Shown in pieces: positions 9,674 through 17,336 of a stretch of DNA of 64,000 bases (positions within the stretch are counted from its first letter, which is position 1; each line of letters starts with the position of its first letter). The stretch comes from an uncultured Rhodopila sp. GTDB lineage: Bacteria; Pseudomonadota; Alphaproteobacteria; Acetobacterales; Acetobacteraceae. Where the stretch lies: NCBI GenBank assembly GCA_903932145.1, contig CAIZFE010000109.1:1-64000 (forward strand), written 5' to 3'. Position numbers and translations under genes: made by a program. The notes under the pieces are model-generated. The model saw only the letters and a program-made list of their open reading frames with translations. It had not been told where the DNA came from and made no database searches.

Positions 9674-10854
9674 CGCATCCGAACCAACAGCAGCGGCACC
9701 AGCGGCAGGGTTGCGGTCAGCGACAGCAACGCCCAGTACACCGACAGCGACAACACCCCGTCCGCATGCAATGCGGCCGAGGCGATCCCCAGCGCGAAAA
9801 ACAAATCCCAGAGCGGGGCGGCAAACGTAAAGAACAGCGCTTGCTGCCCCGGTGCCAACCGAGCCTGCATGGCGGTGAACCAGGAAGCGGTCGAGAGGAT
9901 CTCGGGGATTCCGGCCACCGCCAGAATAACGATGGCCTGGGTGCTTGTCTGCGCCAACAGCAGCATCAGCAGGCACAGGCCTTCCATGATCCCGGTGGAT
10001 ACGGTCAGCGTGTAGGCCGACAGGTCTCGTAACATTCTTGACACGAACAAAGCAGAGCACAGGGCGCCGATCAGGGCCCCGGCACCCTGGGCGACCAGCA
10101 AACCGGTCCAGGCGGCATCGGAGGCACCGAACCACTCCCGGTTGGCCCAGAACAGAAACGGTCTCAGGCCACCAAGCAGGACCATGTAGGTGACGGCGAC
10201 GATCAGCAGACCGGCCACCTGACGGTCGGTGCGGATCATCCGCACAAATGTCGTCAGGCTGCCGGTTGTCGCGCGCGTCCCCGGGGTTTCGGCAGGCACC
10301 GACAGGCGCGACACCGGGATGGCGGACAGCGCGATCAGCAGCGCGAAACCGGCGAACGCAGGGCCAAAGCCCGCGATGACAGCGAGGCCACCGAGCGCCG
10401 GGCCGGCCACTTTCGCGGTGCGGTCAGCGACGGAGCACATCGTGTTGCCCGCCAACTCCCGCCCGGCCGGTGTGACCGGGCCCCGGAGCGACAACAGGCC
10501 GGGGTTGATAAACAAATCGAGCGTGCCGATGGTGCCGATGACGACCTGGAGCAGGACAAGGTTGCCGCACCACGGCAGCAACGCGGTCAAAACGGCCATC
10601 GCGGCCATGGCTGTGCTGGCAAGGCGGGGCGCGCCGAACCGGCGCAGCAACCCGCCGGCAAGCGGCGCCAGGATGACCTTGGGAACGATCCGCAATCCCA
10701 GGCTAAGCACCAGCACCATGCCGGCGCCGTAACGCTCCGCCACCAGAATGGGGAGGGTGGCGATGACGCACCAGCTTCCCAGATTGTTACACAGCAGTGC
10801 CAACCAAAAGGCGCGGAAGCGCGGCGCGCTCAGCAGGGCGGTGTAATCGTTCAT
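9661..10854 (-). CDS. MFS transporter
   Basis: This 397-aa integral membrane protein has about 12 hydrophobic segments and a first helix starting near residue 14 (FRAFWLALLCNNLGSWCVIATLPILV). The layout resembles the MFS_3/enterobactin-exporter branch, whose members export small molecules. ATG 10854 follows from conserved N-terminal spacing (NDYTALLSAPRFRAFWLA); the longer frame reaches into a repeat. It converges on the hydrolase gene with a 13-bp overlap. Cargo is unknown; by position it could serve the neighbouring acid catabolism or a detoxification role. Confidence 0.8.
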   Translation of the reverse strand: MNDYTALLSAPRFRAFWLALLCNNLGSWCVIATLPILVAERYGAGMVLVLSLGLRIVPKVILAPLAGGLLRRFGAPRLASTAMAAMAVLTALLPWCGNLVLLQVVIGTIGTLDLFINPGLLSLRGPVTPAGRELAGNTMCSVADRTAKVAGPALGGLAVIAGFGPAFAGFALLIALSAIPVSRLSVPAETPGTRATTGSLTTFVRMIRTDRQVAGLLIVAVTYMVLLGGLRPFLFWANREWFGASDAAWTGLLVAQGAGALIGALCSALFVSRMLRDLSAYTLTVSTGIMEGLCLLMLLLAQTSTQAIVILAVAGIPEILSTASWFTAMQARLAPGQQALFFTFAAPLWDLFFALGIASAALHADGVLSLSVYWALLSLTATLPLVPLLLVRMRQAR

Positions 10855-10879
10855 GGGGTTGCGGTGGGGCGTCGCTCTC

Positions 10880-10970
10880 CCGCCATGGCAGGCGAAGGCC
10901 TGCCATCCACGTCTTTTCTGCGCCGCGTCAGCAAGGCGTGGATGGCGGGCCTTCGCCCGCCATGACGATG
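10880..10970. repeat. Dispersed intergenic inverted repeat, copy 3
   Basis: CCATGGCAGGCGAAGGCCTGCCATCCACG at the left is mirrored by CGTGGATGGCGGGCCTTCGCCCGCCATGACG at the right, with a short centre containing TTTTCTGCGCCGCGTC. This is a variant of the same dispersed family in which GGCGAAGGCC replaces the CGGGCC core. It sits between the divergently placed upstream ends of the MFS gene and the tail of the enolase-superfamily gene. Confidence 0.65.
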
Positions 10971-11088
10971 GGGACGGGCCGCGGCAAATCCGTCTCCACT
11001 CCCGATACGCACCCGCGTTTTCACACAAGCCTCTTCGCCCGGCCTGACGGTCGGCACCAGCGGCATTTTCAGCGCCATGGTCAGAGCC

Positions 11089-12288
11089 TCAATACCCGGT
11101 CCGCGTCGCCGCGACGGCGTAGTTCTTGCGGGGAAACTCCTCAGTGTACGACCGCAATCCCTTGCCCATCCGCGTGCCCATGTCGCGATACGGTTTCGCG
11201 CGCAGACGAGCGACATCCAGATCGATCCCGATACCCGGCGTGGTCGGCAAATCGACGAAGCTTTCATGCACCGTCAGCGGCGCAATCGCGATCTCATCGC
11301 AGGCCGGTTTCAGGTTGATGAAGCATTCGGCGATCAGGAAATTCGGGATCATCGCGGACAACTGCACCGTCGCCGCCAGCCCGACCAGCGTGGAATTATA
11401 GTTATGCGGTGAAATCGCCACGGCGTGCGGCTGCGCCATCGCGGCGATGTCCAACATCGCGGAAATGCCGCCGCAATTGCAGATATCCGGATTGATGATA
11501 TCCGCCGCCCGCGCCGCCAATGCCTGCGCAAAACCCTCTTTCGAGTAAATCGCCTCGCCAGTAACGATCGGCATCGGCAGCGCCCGCCGGACCTCCGCGA
11601 CCAGTTCGATGTTGTCGCACAGACACGGTTCCTCGTACCAGTCGATGTCGTATTCCGCGATACGCCGGCCGATACGGATGGCGTGCATCGGCGCCAGCCG
11701 GCGATGGACCTCCACGAACAAAGAAAAATCAGGACCCAGCGCCTCGCGCATCTGGCGGACGTAGTTGACGACGTGGTCTTCGTCCTCACGATGGATGAAG
11801 TTGCGCCACGGGCCGGGGAACGGGTCCCATTTCAGCGCGGTGTAGCCCATGTCCTTCACCAGCAAGGCGCGTTCGACATTCTGCTCGATACTGTCGGTGC
11901 CGCTGGACCAGCCGTTGGCATAGACCTTCACCCGCTCCCGCGAGGCGCCGCCGAGGATGTTGTACAACGGCTGGCCGGCATTTTTGGCAACGATGTCCCA
12001 CAGGGCGATCTCGATCGCGCTCCACGCCGACATCAGGTCCAGCGAGGTGCGGCGCATGGCGAAATCCTCGAACACCACCTGCCCGGTGTGGCGGATGCTG
12101 AACGCGTCGCGGCCGATCATGTATTTGGCCAGGTCGCGCAGCAGGTGTTCGATGACCGGTTCCTTGCCGGGGGTGACGTAGGCCTCGCCCCAGCCGTGGA
12201 TGCCGCTTTCGGTTTCGACGCGGCAGAACAGCAGGTTTTTGGCCGTGCCGGGGTCAAACAGGAAGGTTTCGATGCGGGCGATTTTCAT
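11089..12288 (-). CDS. Mandelate racemase/muconate lactonizing enzyme family (sugar-acid dehydratase-like)
   Basis: This 399-aa enolase-superfamily enzyme abstracts a proton alpha to a carboxylate using Mg2+. The N-terminal capping domain covers about 1-120 and the barrel about 125-370. Probable metal ligands are Glu in FVEVHRR, Glu in WYEEP and Glu in TGEAIYS; the acid/base His is in SPHNYNS. The His barrel base and the glycine-rich ICNCGGIS agree with galactonate/gluconate dehydratase-like members. RBS AAGGGAGC precedes ATG 12288. The exact sugar acid cannot be assigned from sequence. The gene is next to the MFS transporter but separated from it by a repeat. Confidence 0.8.
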   Translation of the reverse strand: MKIARIETFLFDPGTAKNLLFCRVETESGIHGWGEAYVTPGKEPVIEHLLRDLAKYMIGRDAFSIRHTGQVVFEDFAMRRTSLDLMSAWSAIEIALWDIVAKNAGQPLYNILGGASRERVKVYANGWSSGTDSIEQNVERALLVKDMGYTALKWDPFPGPWRNFIHREDEDHVVNYVRQMREALGPDFSLFVEVHRRLAPMHAIRIGRRIAEYDIDWYEEPCLCDNIELVAEVRRALPMPIVTGEAIYSKEGFAQALAARAADIINPDICNCGGISAMLDIAAMAQPHAVAISPHNYNSTLVGLAATVQLSAMIPNFLIAECFINLKPACDEIAIAPLTVHESFVDLPTTPGIGIDLDVARLRAKPYRDMGTRMGKGLRSYTEEFPRKNYAVAATRTGY

Positions 12289-12433
12289 GGACGTGCTCCC
12301 TTTGGTTGGGCGGGAGCATAGGGGAGCGTCCGGTTTGAGGCTACTCTGGCGGCGCCCGGTCCCGATGTTGGCCGGTGGGCGCGCGAACGCGCCCCCGGAC
12401 TCAGAGGGCGCGACGCAGGTCCGGCGATGGGAC

Positions 12434-13273
12434 TCAGGGTGGGGCGGTGGCCAGCCTCGGGCCGAATGCGTCCAACATTGCCGCCTCGCCGATCATGTAT
12501 CCGAACACTTGGCGAACCGTCTCCGGTGGCGGGAACTTCCAGGCAAAGTCCCAGGTATCCGGGCGCTTATCCCGCTCTTTCTGAAACGATATTGCGCGGC
12601 TTTCCCGGACTTTGCATATGACGGTCAGGCTGCCGCCGTAGGCCCGCAGAGTCTCGAATAGATCGTTCCAGAAAAAACCGGTGCAGAAGCTGGGGATGAC
12701 GGCAAGATCCATGCAGATCGCGGCGATAGTACGGCCGAACGGACGGCGCCTGACCTCGGCGTCGAGTTCCTCGATGGTGGGGATGCGGAGATCGTCCGGA
12801 TCGAACGGGCGGCGCCCGGACTTGGGCGCCCTTTCGTCATCGCCGGGCTTGGCCTCGCGACCCGGGACTTCGCTTGCCGCCTCTCCAGATGTCGCCGCCC
12901 CCTCTTGGGGTTCGACGGGTGGCCTGGCCGGCTTGGCCGGCGGGCGTTCGCACGGTTCCACGAATGCAATGTCGCGGCCTTGTTCGCCGCGGGCGAGCAA
13001 ATAACGTTCCAACGCCATCGCGCGCAGGATGCCGCGCTGGAGCCGGGCGAGGATGGACGGAACGGTGTAGGTGCCGCAAACGGCGGCGACGATGGCGAAC
13101 TCCACGGCGGTAGCGCGGTTCGGGACGGTCTCAACGAGGCGGCGGCCATGGCCGAGCAGGACGCGGACGACATACAGCAGGCCGGCGAGGCGTTCCGGTA
13201 GCGTGCGGCCGGGCCGATCCTGTGTGGGATCGGTCGAGGCAGGCTGGGTCGTGGCTGACGCCGCATGCTCCAT
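12434..13273 (-). CDS. Uncharacterised protein with charged linker
   Basis: I do not recognise a named family in this 279-aa protein. It has an N-terminal conserved-looking part (residues about 25-100, AGLLYVVRVLLGHGRRLVETVPNRA), a proline/charge-rich linker (about 105-165), and a C-terminal block (FGRTIAAICMDLAVIPSFCTGFFWNDLF, then RPDTWDFAWKFPPPETV). The linker is encoded partly by a copy of the dispersed repeat (12835-12871), a visible sign of repeat insertion into a coding region. Upstream lies an AT-rich divergent region containing TTGACA in the gene's direction. Codon use matches a real gene. Confidence 0.6.
   Translation of the reverse strand: MEHAASATTQPASTDPTQDRPGRTLPERLAGLLYVVRVLLGHGRRLVETVPNRATAVEFAIVAAVCGTYTVPSILARLQRGILRAMALERYLLARGEQGRDIAFVEPCERPPAKPARPPVEPQEGAATSGEAASEVPGREAKPGDDERAPKSGRRPFDPDDLRIPTIEELDAEVRRRPFGRTIAAICMDLAVIPSFCTGFFWNDLFETLRAYGGSLTVICKVRESRAISFQKERDKRPDTWDFAWKFPPPETVRQVFGYMIGEAAMLDAFGPRLATAPP
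12835..12871. repeat. Dispersed repeat copy inside a coding region, copy 4
   Basis: CGTCATCGCCGGGCTTGGCCTCGCGACCCGGGACTT matches the left arm and inner word of copy 2 (GTCATGGCCGG..., ACCCGGGACTT). Here it is read through in frame as part of the charged linker of the surrounding unknown protein. Only about half an element is recognisable. Confidence 0.5.
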
Positions 13274-13299
13274 GTTTTTATGACTAACACATAAAGTTA

Positions 13300-13305
13300 T
13301 ATAAT
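13300..13305 (+). promoter_or_regulatory. Possible -10 box (TATAAT) in AT-rich divergent region
   Basis: A perfect TATAAT lies in an AT-rich patch (about 13275-13310) between the divergent unknown gene and the tiny membrane genes. Its -35 region is weak. On the opposite strand TTGACA (13305-13310) overlaps it, pointing at the minus-strand gene. If used on the plus strand, the transcript would have a leader of about 130 nt before 13444. Confidence 0.3.
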
Positions 13306-13443
13306 GTCAACACCGGCATTTAGGTCACGCAGGAGCTTGCGGGTTACGGTTGAAAAACCTGCATTTATATGCTACTTATGCGCGAGTCTGTTTGCCCGCC
13401 CCAGGTCGATGCGTGGGGGACTAAAACGCGAAGGTAGGACGAG

Positions 13444-13644
13444 ATGTATACTATCCATAACGCCCGCACTCAGATGATGGCGACGGCAGTCAATAATCTT
13501 GGGGTGGGAGCAATTCTTGCGGGGATTGTCAGTCCGACCGTTAACGGCATGGTTGGGAATGGGTCCCAGATCGTGCTATGGTGCTTGCTTGGCGCTGACC
13601 TTATCGCTTTGGCTCAACTTATCCTTGAGAGGCTTCGCCCATGA
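13444..13644 (+). CDS. Small membrane protein, first of an overlapping pair
   Basis: This 66-aa protein has two hydrophobic segments, about residues 18-36 (NNLGVGAILAGIVSPTVNG) and 42-60 (QIVLWCLLGADLIALAQLI), and a basic tail. GAAGGTAGGACGAG before ATG 13444 gives a plausible ribosome site. Similar tiny two-helix proteins with N..RT...A..NN.....G occur in proteobacterial accessory regions, but I cannot name a function. The stop overlaps the start of the next gene (ATGA), so the two are translationally coupled. Confidence 0.55.
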   Translation: MYTIHNARTQMMATAVNNLGVGAILAGIVSPTVNGMVGNGSQIVLWCLLGADLIALAQLILERLRP

Positions 13645-13772
13645 GCATTCAGACGTATTGGACGGTTGTCCCGTTGGTAGGCATCGGCCTGTCGGGCTTT
13701 GGCTGGCTTGCGCTATGGCTCACGCAGAAGCCCGGGGGTACAACGCCGCATGAACCGCGAGGGGGCCTTTAG
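13641..13772 (+). CDS. Very small membrane protein, second of the pair
   Basis: This is a 43-aa open frame with ATG 13641 inside the stop of the upstream gene. It encodes MSIQTYWTVVPLVGIGLSGF and then a second stretch of hydrophobic residues ending in WLTQKPGG and a proline/glycine tail. One transmembrane helix spans about residues 9-28. The ATGA coupling and the membrane character of both products support a real gene despite its size. Function is unknown. Confidence 0.5.
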   Translation: MSIQTYWTVVPLVGIGLSGFGWLALWLTQKPGGTTPHEPRGGL

Positions 13773-14083
13773 TCGGACGGGTCCGTTAACGAACGGGACA
13801 GACGACCGCGCCATGCCGATATTGGCCGCTCATGGATCGACATACGATATATCGGTTCGGCGCTCCCGTGGGTGACAACCGGCCCACGTTGGCGGAAATT
13901 TCCCCGAATAACCTGCCAGCACTTCATAATACCGGCATTCCTCACCTACCGCATGGCCTTGCCGACGTCAGGGGCGAACATCCCTCAAGATAGCGGCCCG
14001 CCACAGCCCATTAGCGGCGAAACCCTGGCGTTTTGCCGATGGTACTACTATTTTGTGTTACATCCACGGCTACAGGAGCCGCC
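13773..14083. other. Gap before a toxin-antitoxin pair
   Basis: This is about 310 bp with no credible gene. A frame from 13872 runs into the antitoxin start but has no homologous look. The last 50 bases are more AT-rich (TGGTACTACTATTTTGTGTTAC) and are the probable promoter region of the antitoxin gene. No strong inverted repeat was seen. Confidence 0.4.
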
Positions 14084-14326
14084 ATGACCGCCCCCATCTC
14101 CATCCGTCTCGACCCGGACGTACGCCAGACGCTCGAGGACGAAGCGCGCTCACGTGGTATCGGCCTGGCGACCTACCTTCGCGAACTGGCTTGCAAGGCG
14201 GCCAAAGACGTTCGGCGGGCGCGCATCCGCGCCGAAAGTGAGCGCGTGGCCCGGCACGTTGCACAAGATCCAGCCGCCAGGCAGTTCATGGCCGATTGGG
14301 GCACGCCCGGGTCGGCGGATGCCTGA
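14084..14326 (+). CDS. Ribbon-helix-helix-like antitoxin
   Basis: This 80-aa protein starts with the RHH-like pattern APISIRLDPDVRQTLEDEARSRGIGLATYLRELACKAA, with a beta strand at 4-8 and two helices to about residue 40. The rest is a charged tail that could neutralise a toxin. ATG 14084 follows ACAGGAGCC. The stop is immediately followed by the ATG of the MazF-like gene. RHH antitoxins usually bind their own promoter, so autoregulation is likely. Confidence 0.75.
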   Translation: MTAPISIRLDPDVRQTLEDEARSRGIGLATYLRELACKAAKDVRRARIRAESERVARHVAQDPAARQFMADWGTPGSADA

Positions 14327-14689
14327 ATGACGCGGCTTGCGGCTGGCGCCATCGTCCTGGTCGATTGGCGCAGCGACGCGCGGCCGAAGGAGCCGAACAA
14401 GCTCCGTCCCGCCATTGTGGTGGAGGACGACGGACTATTCGGTGATGACTACCCGAACGTCATCGTGGTTCCGCTGACCGAGGACACTGAACTGGCCATG
14501 CCGTCGCTGTCGATCATGATCGATCCATCTGCGGAAAATGGCTGCTCGAAACGCTGCCATGCGCTGGCACCGTCGGTTACCGCTGTTTCCTTAGAGCGTG
14601 TCCGTCTGACCGGATCGCGGGTGACGGCTGGGCAGCTTAGGCAACTACGGGCGCTGATCGCCGAGGCGATTGGAATTGTGGCTGGCTAG
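14327..14689 (+). CDS. MazF/PemK-like toxin
   Basis: This 120-aa protein has the PemK/MazF layout: an N-terminal strand GAIVLVDWRSDARPKEPNKLRPAIVVEDD with the conserved KxRPAxVV, then YPNVIVVPLTED, and the C-terminal helix TAGQLRQLRALIAEAIG. Family members are ribosome-independent mRNA endonucleases. It directly abuts the RHH-like antitoxin gene (TGA then ATG). RHH paired with a MazF fold differs from the AbrB-fold MazE partner used at 21189-21770. Confidence 0.78.
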   Translation: MTRLAAGAIVLVDWRSDARPKEPNKLRPAIVVEDDGLFGDDYPNVIVVPLTEDTELAMPSLSIMIDPSAENGCSKRCHALAPSVTAVSLERVRLTGSRVTAGQLRQLRALIAEAIGIVAG

Positions 14690-14693
14690 AGCC

Positions 14694-15473
14694 TCACCCC
14701 TCCCCCATCACCCCCAACCCATTCGCATCCAGCCATTCCACCAGCCCCTCCGCCGACAGCTCCGTCGCCGAGATCGCCCGCCGCGCCAGCGCCTTCGCGC
14801 TCGCATTCCCGGCCGGCGTTCCCTCCCCGGCCGGCAGGCCCTGGATCAGCAGGCAGCCGCGCCGCAACATCCGCCAGGACTCCTTCGGCTTCTTCAGCTC
14901 GGCGATGATCGCGGCGATTCCGTCGGCCTCCGCGTCCACCTCGCCCGCGTCCCCGGCACCCTGTTCCACAATCCGCAGCCCCTCGCGGCTGATCGGCAGC
15001 GGCGGCCGCCCATCGCGCACCGGATGATGCAACTCGGCATCCCCCGTCAGGGGCGCGCCCGTCACCACGCACGTCGCCCCCATCCGCCGAAGCCGCGCCC
15101 GCGCCCGGCTACCGAGCAGGTATTTATCCGTGGCGGCCTGTTCGTGCGCCAGCCATTGCTTCACACCGTTCAGCAGCAGGCAGAACGTCCGGAACTCGTC
15201 CGGCAGCGCCCCGCCCATCGTGTCGGGCAGCGCAGTGTCGTCCAGGAACCGCCGCATGGCCGGGTTGGCGTCCGCCAGCGTCCGCGCTTCCGCGACAATC
15301 AGCGCGCCGATCCGGTCGAGCGCCCCCGCCAGCGCCTCCTCCGGCGGCTTCCGGTTCAACGCCCCGGGGTCTCGCGCGGCCAGCTCGCGGTAGAAATCGC
15401 CGTACTGCTGTAGCCAAGCCTCCTTCGCCTCGGGGGCCAGCGGAGCGGTGTTGGTCGGCCGCACGTATGTCAT
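14694..15473 (-). CDS. Uncharacterised protein with possible HNH-like motif
   Basis: This 259-aa protein starts at ATG 15473 (MTYVRPTNTAPLAPEAKEAW). A helical N-terminal half is followed by CVVTGAPLTGDAELHHPVRDGRPPLPIS (about residues 137-164). Its paired histidines, aspartate and 'DGRPP' resemble small HNH-type beta-beta-alpha elements, but the usual zinc cysteines are incomplete. The C-terminal part (ALARRAISATELSAEGLVEWLDANG) is helical. I cannot assign a function. It converges with the MazF-like gene (4-bp gap) and its 5' end faces the RluA gene. Confidence 0.55.
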   Translation of the reverse strand: MTYVRPTNTAPLAPEAKEAWLQQYGDFYRELAARDPGALNRKPPEEALAGALDRIGALIVAEARTLADANPAMRRFLDDTALPDTMGGALPDEFRTFCLLLNGVKQWLAHEQAATDKYLLGSRARARLRRMGATCVVTGAPLTGDAELHHPVRDGRPPLPISREGLRIVEQGAGDAGEVDAEADGIAAIIAELKKPKESWRMLRRGCLLIQGLPAGEGTPAGNASAKALARRAISATELSAEGLVEWLDANGLGVMGEG

Positions 15474-15592
15474 ATAACTTCCAGTCCAGGTTCCAGGGGG
15501 AGGGTCCCGCCGCGCCAATGGCACCGCATACGCGCATGACCCGCTCGGTGCCAACCATAGGCGGGCGGGTGCGCGGCTGCTACTCAGGGGCC

Positions 15593-16237
15593 ATGCAGGC
15601 TCCGGTCATTCTGTTTCAGGATCAACGCTTCGTCGTGCTGGACAAGCCGGCGGGGTTGCCGGTGCATGCCGGGCCGGCGGGCGGGCGCAGCGTGGAGGAC
15701 TGGTTTCCTTTGCTGTCGCGGCGCAAGGACGGGCCGTGGCTGGCGCACCGGCTGGATGCCGATACCTCCGGCTGCCTGGTTGTGGCACTGCGCCGCGCGG
15801 CGCTGCTGCAGGCGCAGGCGCTGTTCGCTTCGGGGGGCGTGCGCAAAACGTACTGGGCGGTGGTGGCCGGGATGGTCGAGGGGGATCGAGGATCGGTTGA
15901 TGCTCCGCTGCTGAAGGTCAGCGACAAGACCGGTTGGCGCATGGTGATCGACCCCAAAGGCCAGACCGCTGTGACCGATTGGCAGGTGCTTGGGCGCGGC
16001 GCTGGGCTGACCTGGTTGGAACTGCGGCCCCGGACCGGGCGGACCCATCAGATCAGGGTGCATTGCCTGACTCTGGGCGCGCCGATTCTGGGGGACGGGC
16101 GCTACGGTGAAGCCGGGTCCGGGTTGCATTTGCTGGCGCGGGCGATCCATGTGCCGGTGGATCCCCCCGTCGTTGCGAACGCCCATCCGCCTGCGCACAT
16201 GCTGGCTGCGTTGGAGCAGTGCGGGTTCCGCAGTTAA
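15593..16237 (+). CDS. RluA-family RNA pseudouridine synthase
   Basis: This 214-aa enzyme isomerises uridine to pseudouridine in rRNA or tRNA. The signature AHRLDADTSGCLVVAL is complete and Asp55 is the catalytic residue. VLDKPAGLPVHAG (16-28) and RTGRTHQIRVH (about 150-160) are also diagnostic. It lacks an S4 domain and is short, like RluA/TruC-type stand-alone synthases. ATG 15593 was chosen because the extension to 15467 overlaps the divergent gene. The target uridine cannot be inferred. Confidence 0.88.
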   Translation: MQAPVILFQDQRFVVLDKPAGLPVHAGPAGGRSVEDWFPLLSRRKDGPWLAHRLDADTSGCLVVALRRAALLQAQALFASGGVRKTYWAVVAGMVEGDRGSVDAPLLKVSDKTGWRMVIDPKGQTAVTDWQVLGRGAGLTWLELRPRTGRTHQIRVHCLTLGAPILGDGRYGEAGSGLHLLARAIHVPVDPPVVANAHPPAHMLAALEQCGFRS

Positions 16238-16375
16238 TTCGACGCTGTCAAATGAAGGATACGGCCGGCAATTCGGCTGTCGGTATCCACGGCATCGATG
16301 ACCCAATCCCGCTTTCGCCTGATCCAGCGCCCGGTCGGCGATAGACAGATCATGCCTGCTATCGTTCAGTCAGTC

Positions 16376-16669
16376 CTACCGGACCTCCGCGATCAGGGTG
16401 TTGCCGACCATGACCTCCGGTAATCCCTTGGTGAATTCGAGCACGTTGTTCCGTACCCAGTCGGCGGCCTTCTGGTTGGAGGCAAACGCCTCATCCGGGG
16501 TTTCGAACCGGCTGATGGTGATCAGTACGTCAGGCCCGCCATCCAGCAGATAATAGCTTTGGAACCCCGGCATATCTCGTATCAGAGGCACGAAGCCTTC
16601 TTGCACACGTCGAGCCAGTTCCTCGGCCGATCCGCGCTTGACCTTGTACTTCCTGATGCTGGTGAACAT
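16376..16669 (-). CDS. Antibiotic-biosynthesis-monooxygenase-like (ABM) protein
   Basis: This 97-aa alpha+beta barrel protein has MFTSIRKYKVKRGSAEELARRVQEGFVPLIRDMPGFQSYYLL followed by VLITISRFETPDEAFASNQKAADWV. This is the ferredoxin-like dimeric ABM pattern. Family members range from quinone-forming monooxygenases to heme-degrading enzymes and non-catalytic proteins; no catalytic residue identifies this one. It is monocistronic, with no clear neighbour link. Confidence 0.7.
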   Translation of the reverse strand: MFTSIRKYKVKRGSAEELARRVQEGFVPLIRDMPGFQSYYLLDGGPDVLITISRFETPDEAFASNQKAADWVRNNVLEFTKGLPEVMVGNTLIAEVR

Positions 16670-16880
16670 GCTGTTGCCCTCCCGTGAACGGTCAGTCCGT
16701 CGGGCCGTATTCTATAGCACGGACAAAGCACGGCATTGCTGTCTCAATATCTTCGCTACCGATAAAATCACCGTCTGAACCGGGGAAGGTTCCGCCGCCG
16801 ACGGGGCACCATCACGCCGAATGTGCGTTAAAGACGCAAATCCTGTAGAAGGCCGATGCAACAAGGATTGGGGCAAGACC

Positions 16881-17336
16881 GTGCGGCGTGAAAGTGTTCT
16901 GGCTATCTGGGGCGGCGGCTTCGTGCTGGCTGTCTCGCTGTATTTGATTGGACCCGATCGCTTCTTCGATGTCTGCTTCGCCGTCATCGACCTGATCGAC
17001 GCCGCGTTCCGTAACCTGGTTATGGCGCTGGGTGCCCAAACCTACGGCGTAATCCGAGCGTTTGCCATCGCGATTTACGTCGTCTTTGCCATCCTGGCGG
17101 TTCTGGCGTCTCAGCGCGGGCATCGCGGTGTTGGCGCGCTGGTGGTCGTCACGATCGTGCTTCTGATGCTGGTATGGCGGCCATATGCGATCTATCCGGC
17201 GCCGATCAGCCGATGGATGGCCGCATTGGCCCTGGTTGTGGTCGGCGCGGTGGCGATGACACAGCGTCTGACCCGCGAGCCGAACCGCGGCAATGGCTTT
17301 CCGCCGCCGCCGTATCCGCCGGGAGGAACACGTTGA
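16881..17336 (+). CDS. Small integral membrane protein upstream of AI-2E family transporter
   Basis: The protein is about 151 aa with four hydrophobic segments (about residues 8-24, 48-72, 77-95, 100-118) and a proline-rich tail (GFPPPPYPPGGTR). I recognise no family. GTG 16881 gives a hydrophobic N-terminus; an ATG at 16821 would add 20 polar residues, and neither has a strong ribosome site. Its last codon overlaps the TTG start of the permease gene, so the two are coupled. Confidence 0.55.
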   Translation: MRRESVLAIWGGGFVLAVSLYLIGPDRFFDVCFAVIDLIDAAFRNLVMALGAQTYGVIRAFAIAIYVVFAILAVLASQRGHRGVGALVVVTIVLLMLVWRPYAIYPAPISRWMAALALVVVGAVAMTQRLTREPNRGNGFPPPPYPPGGTR

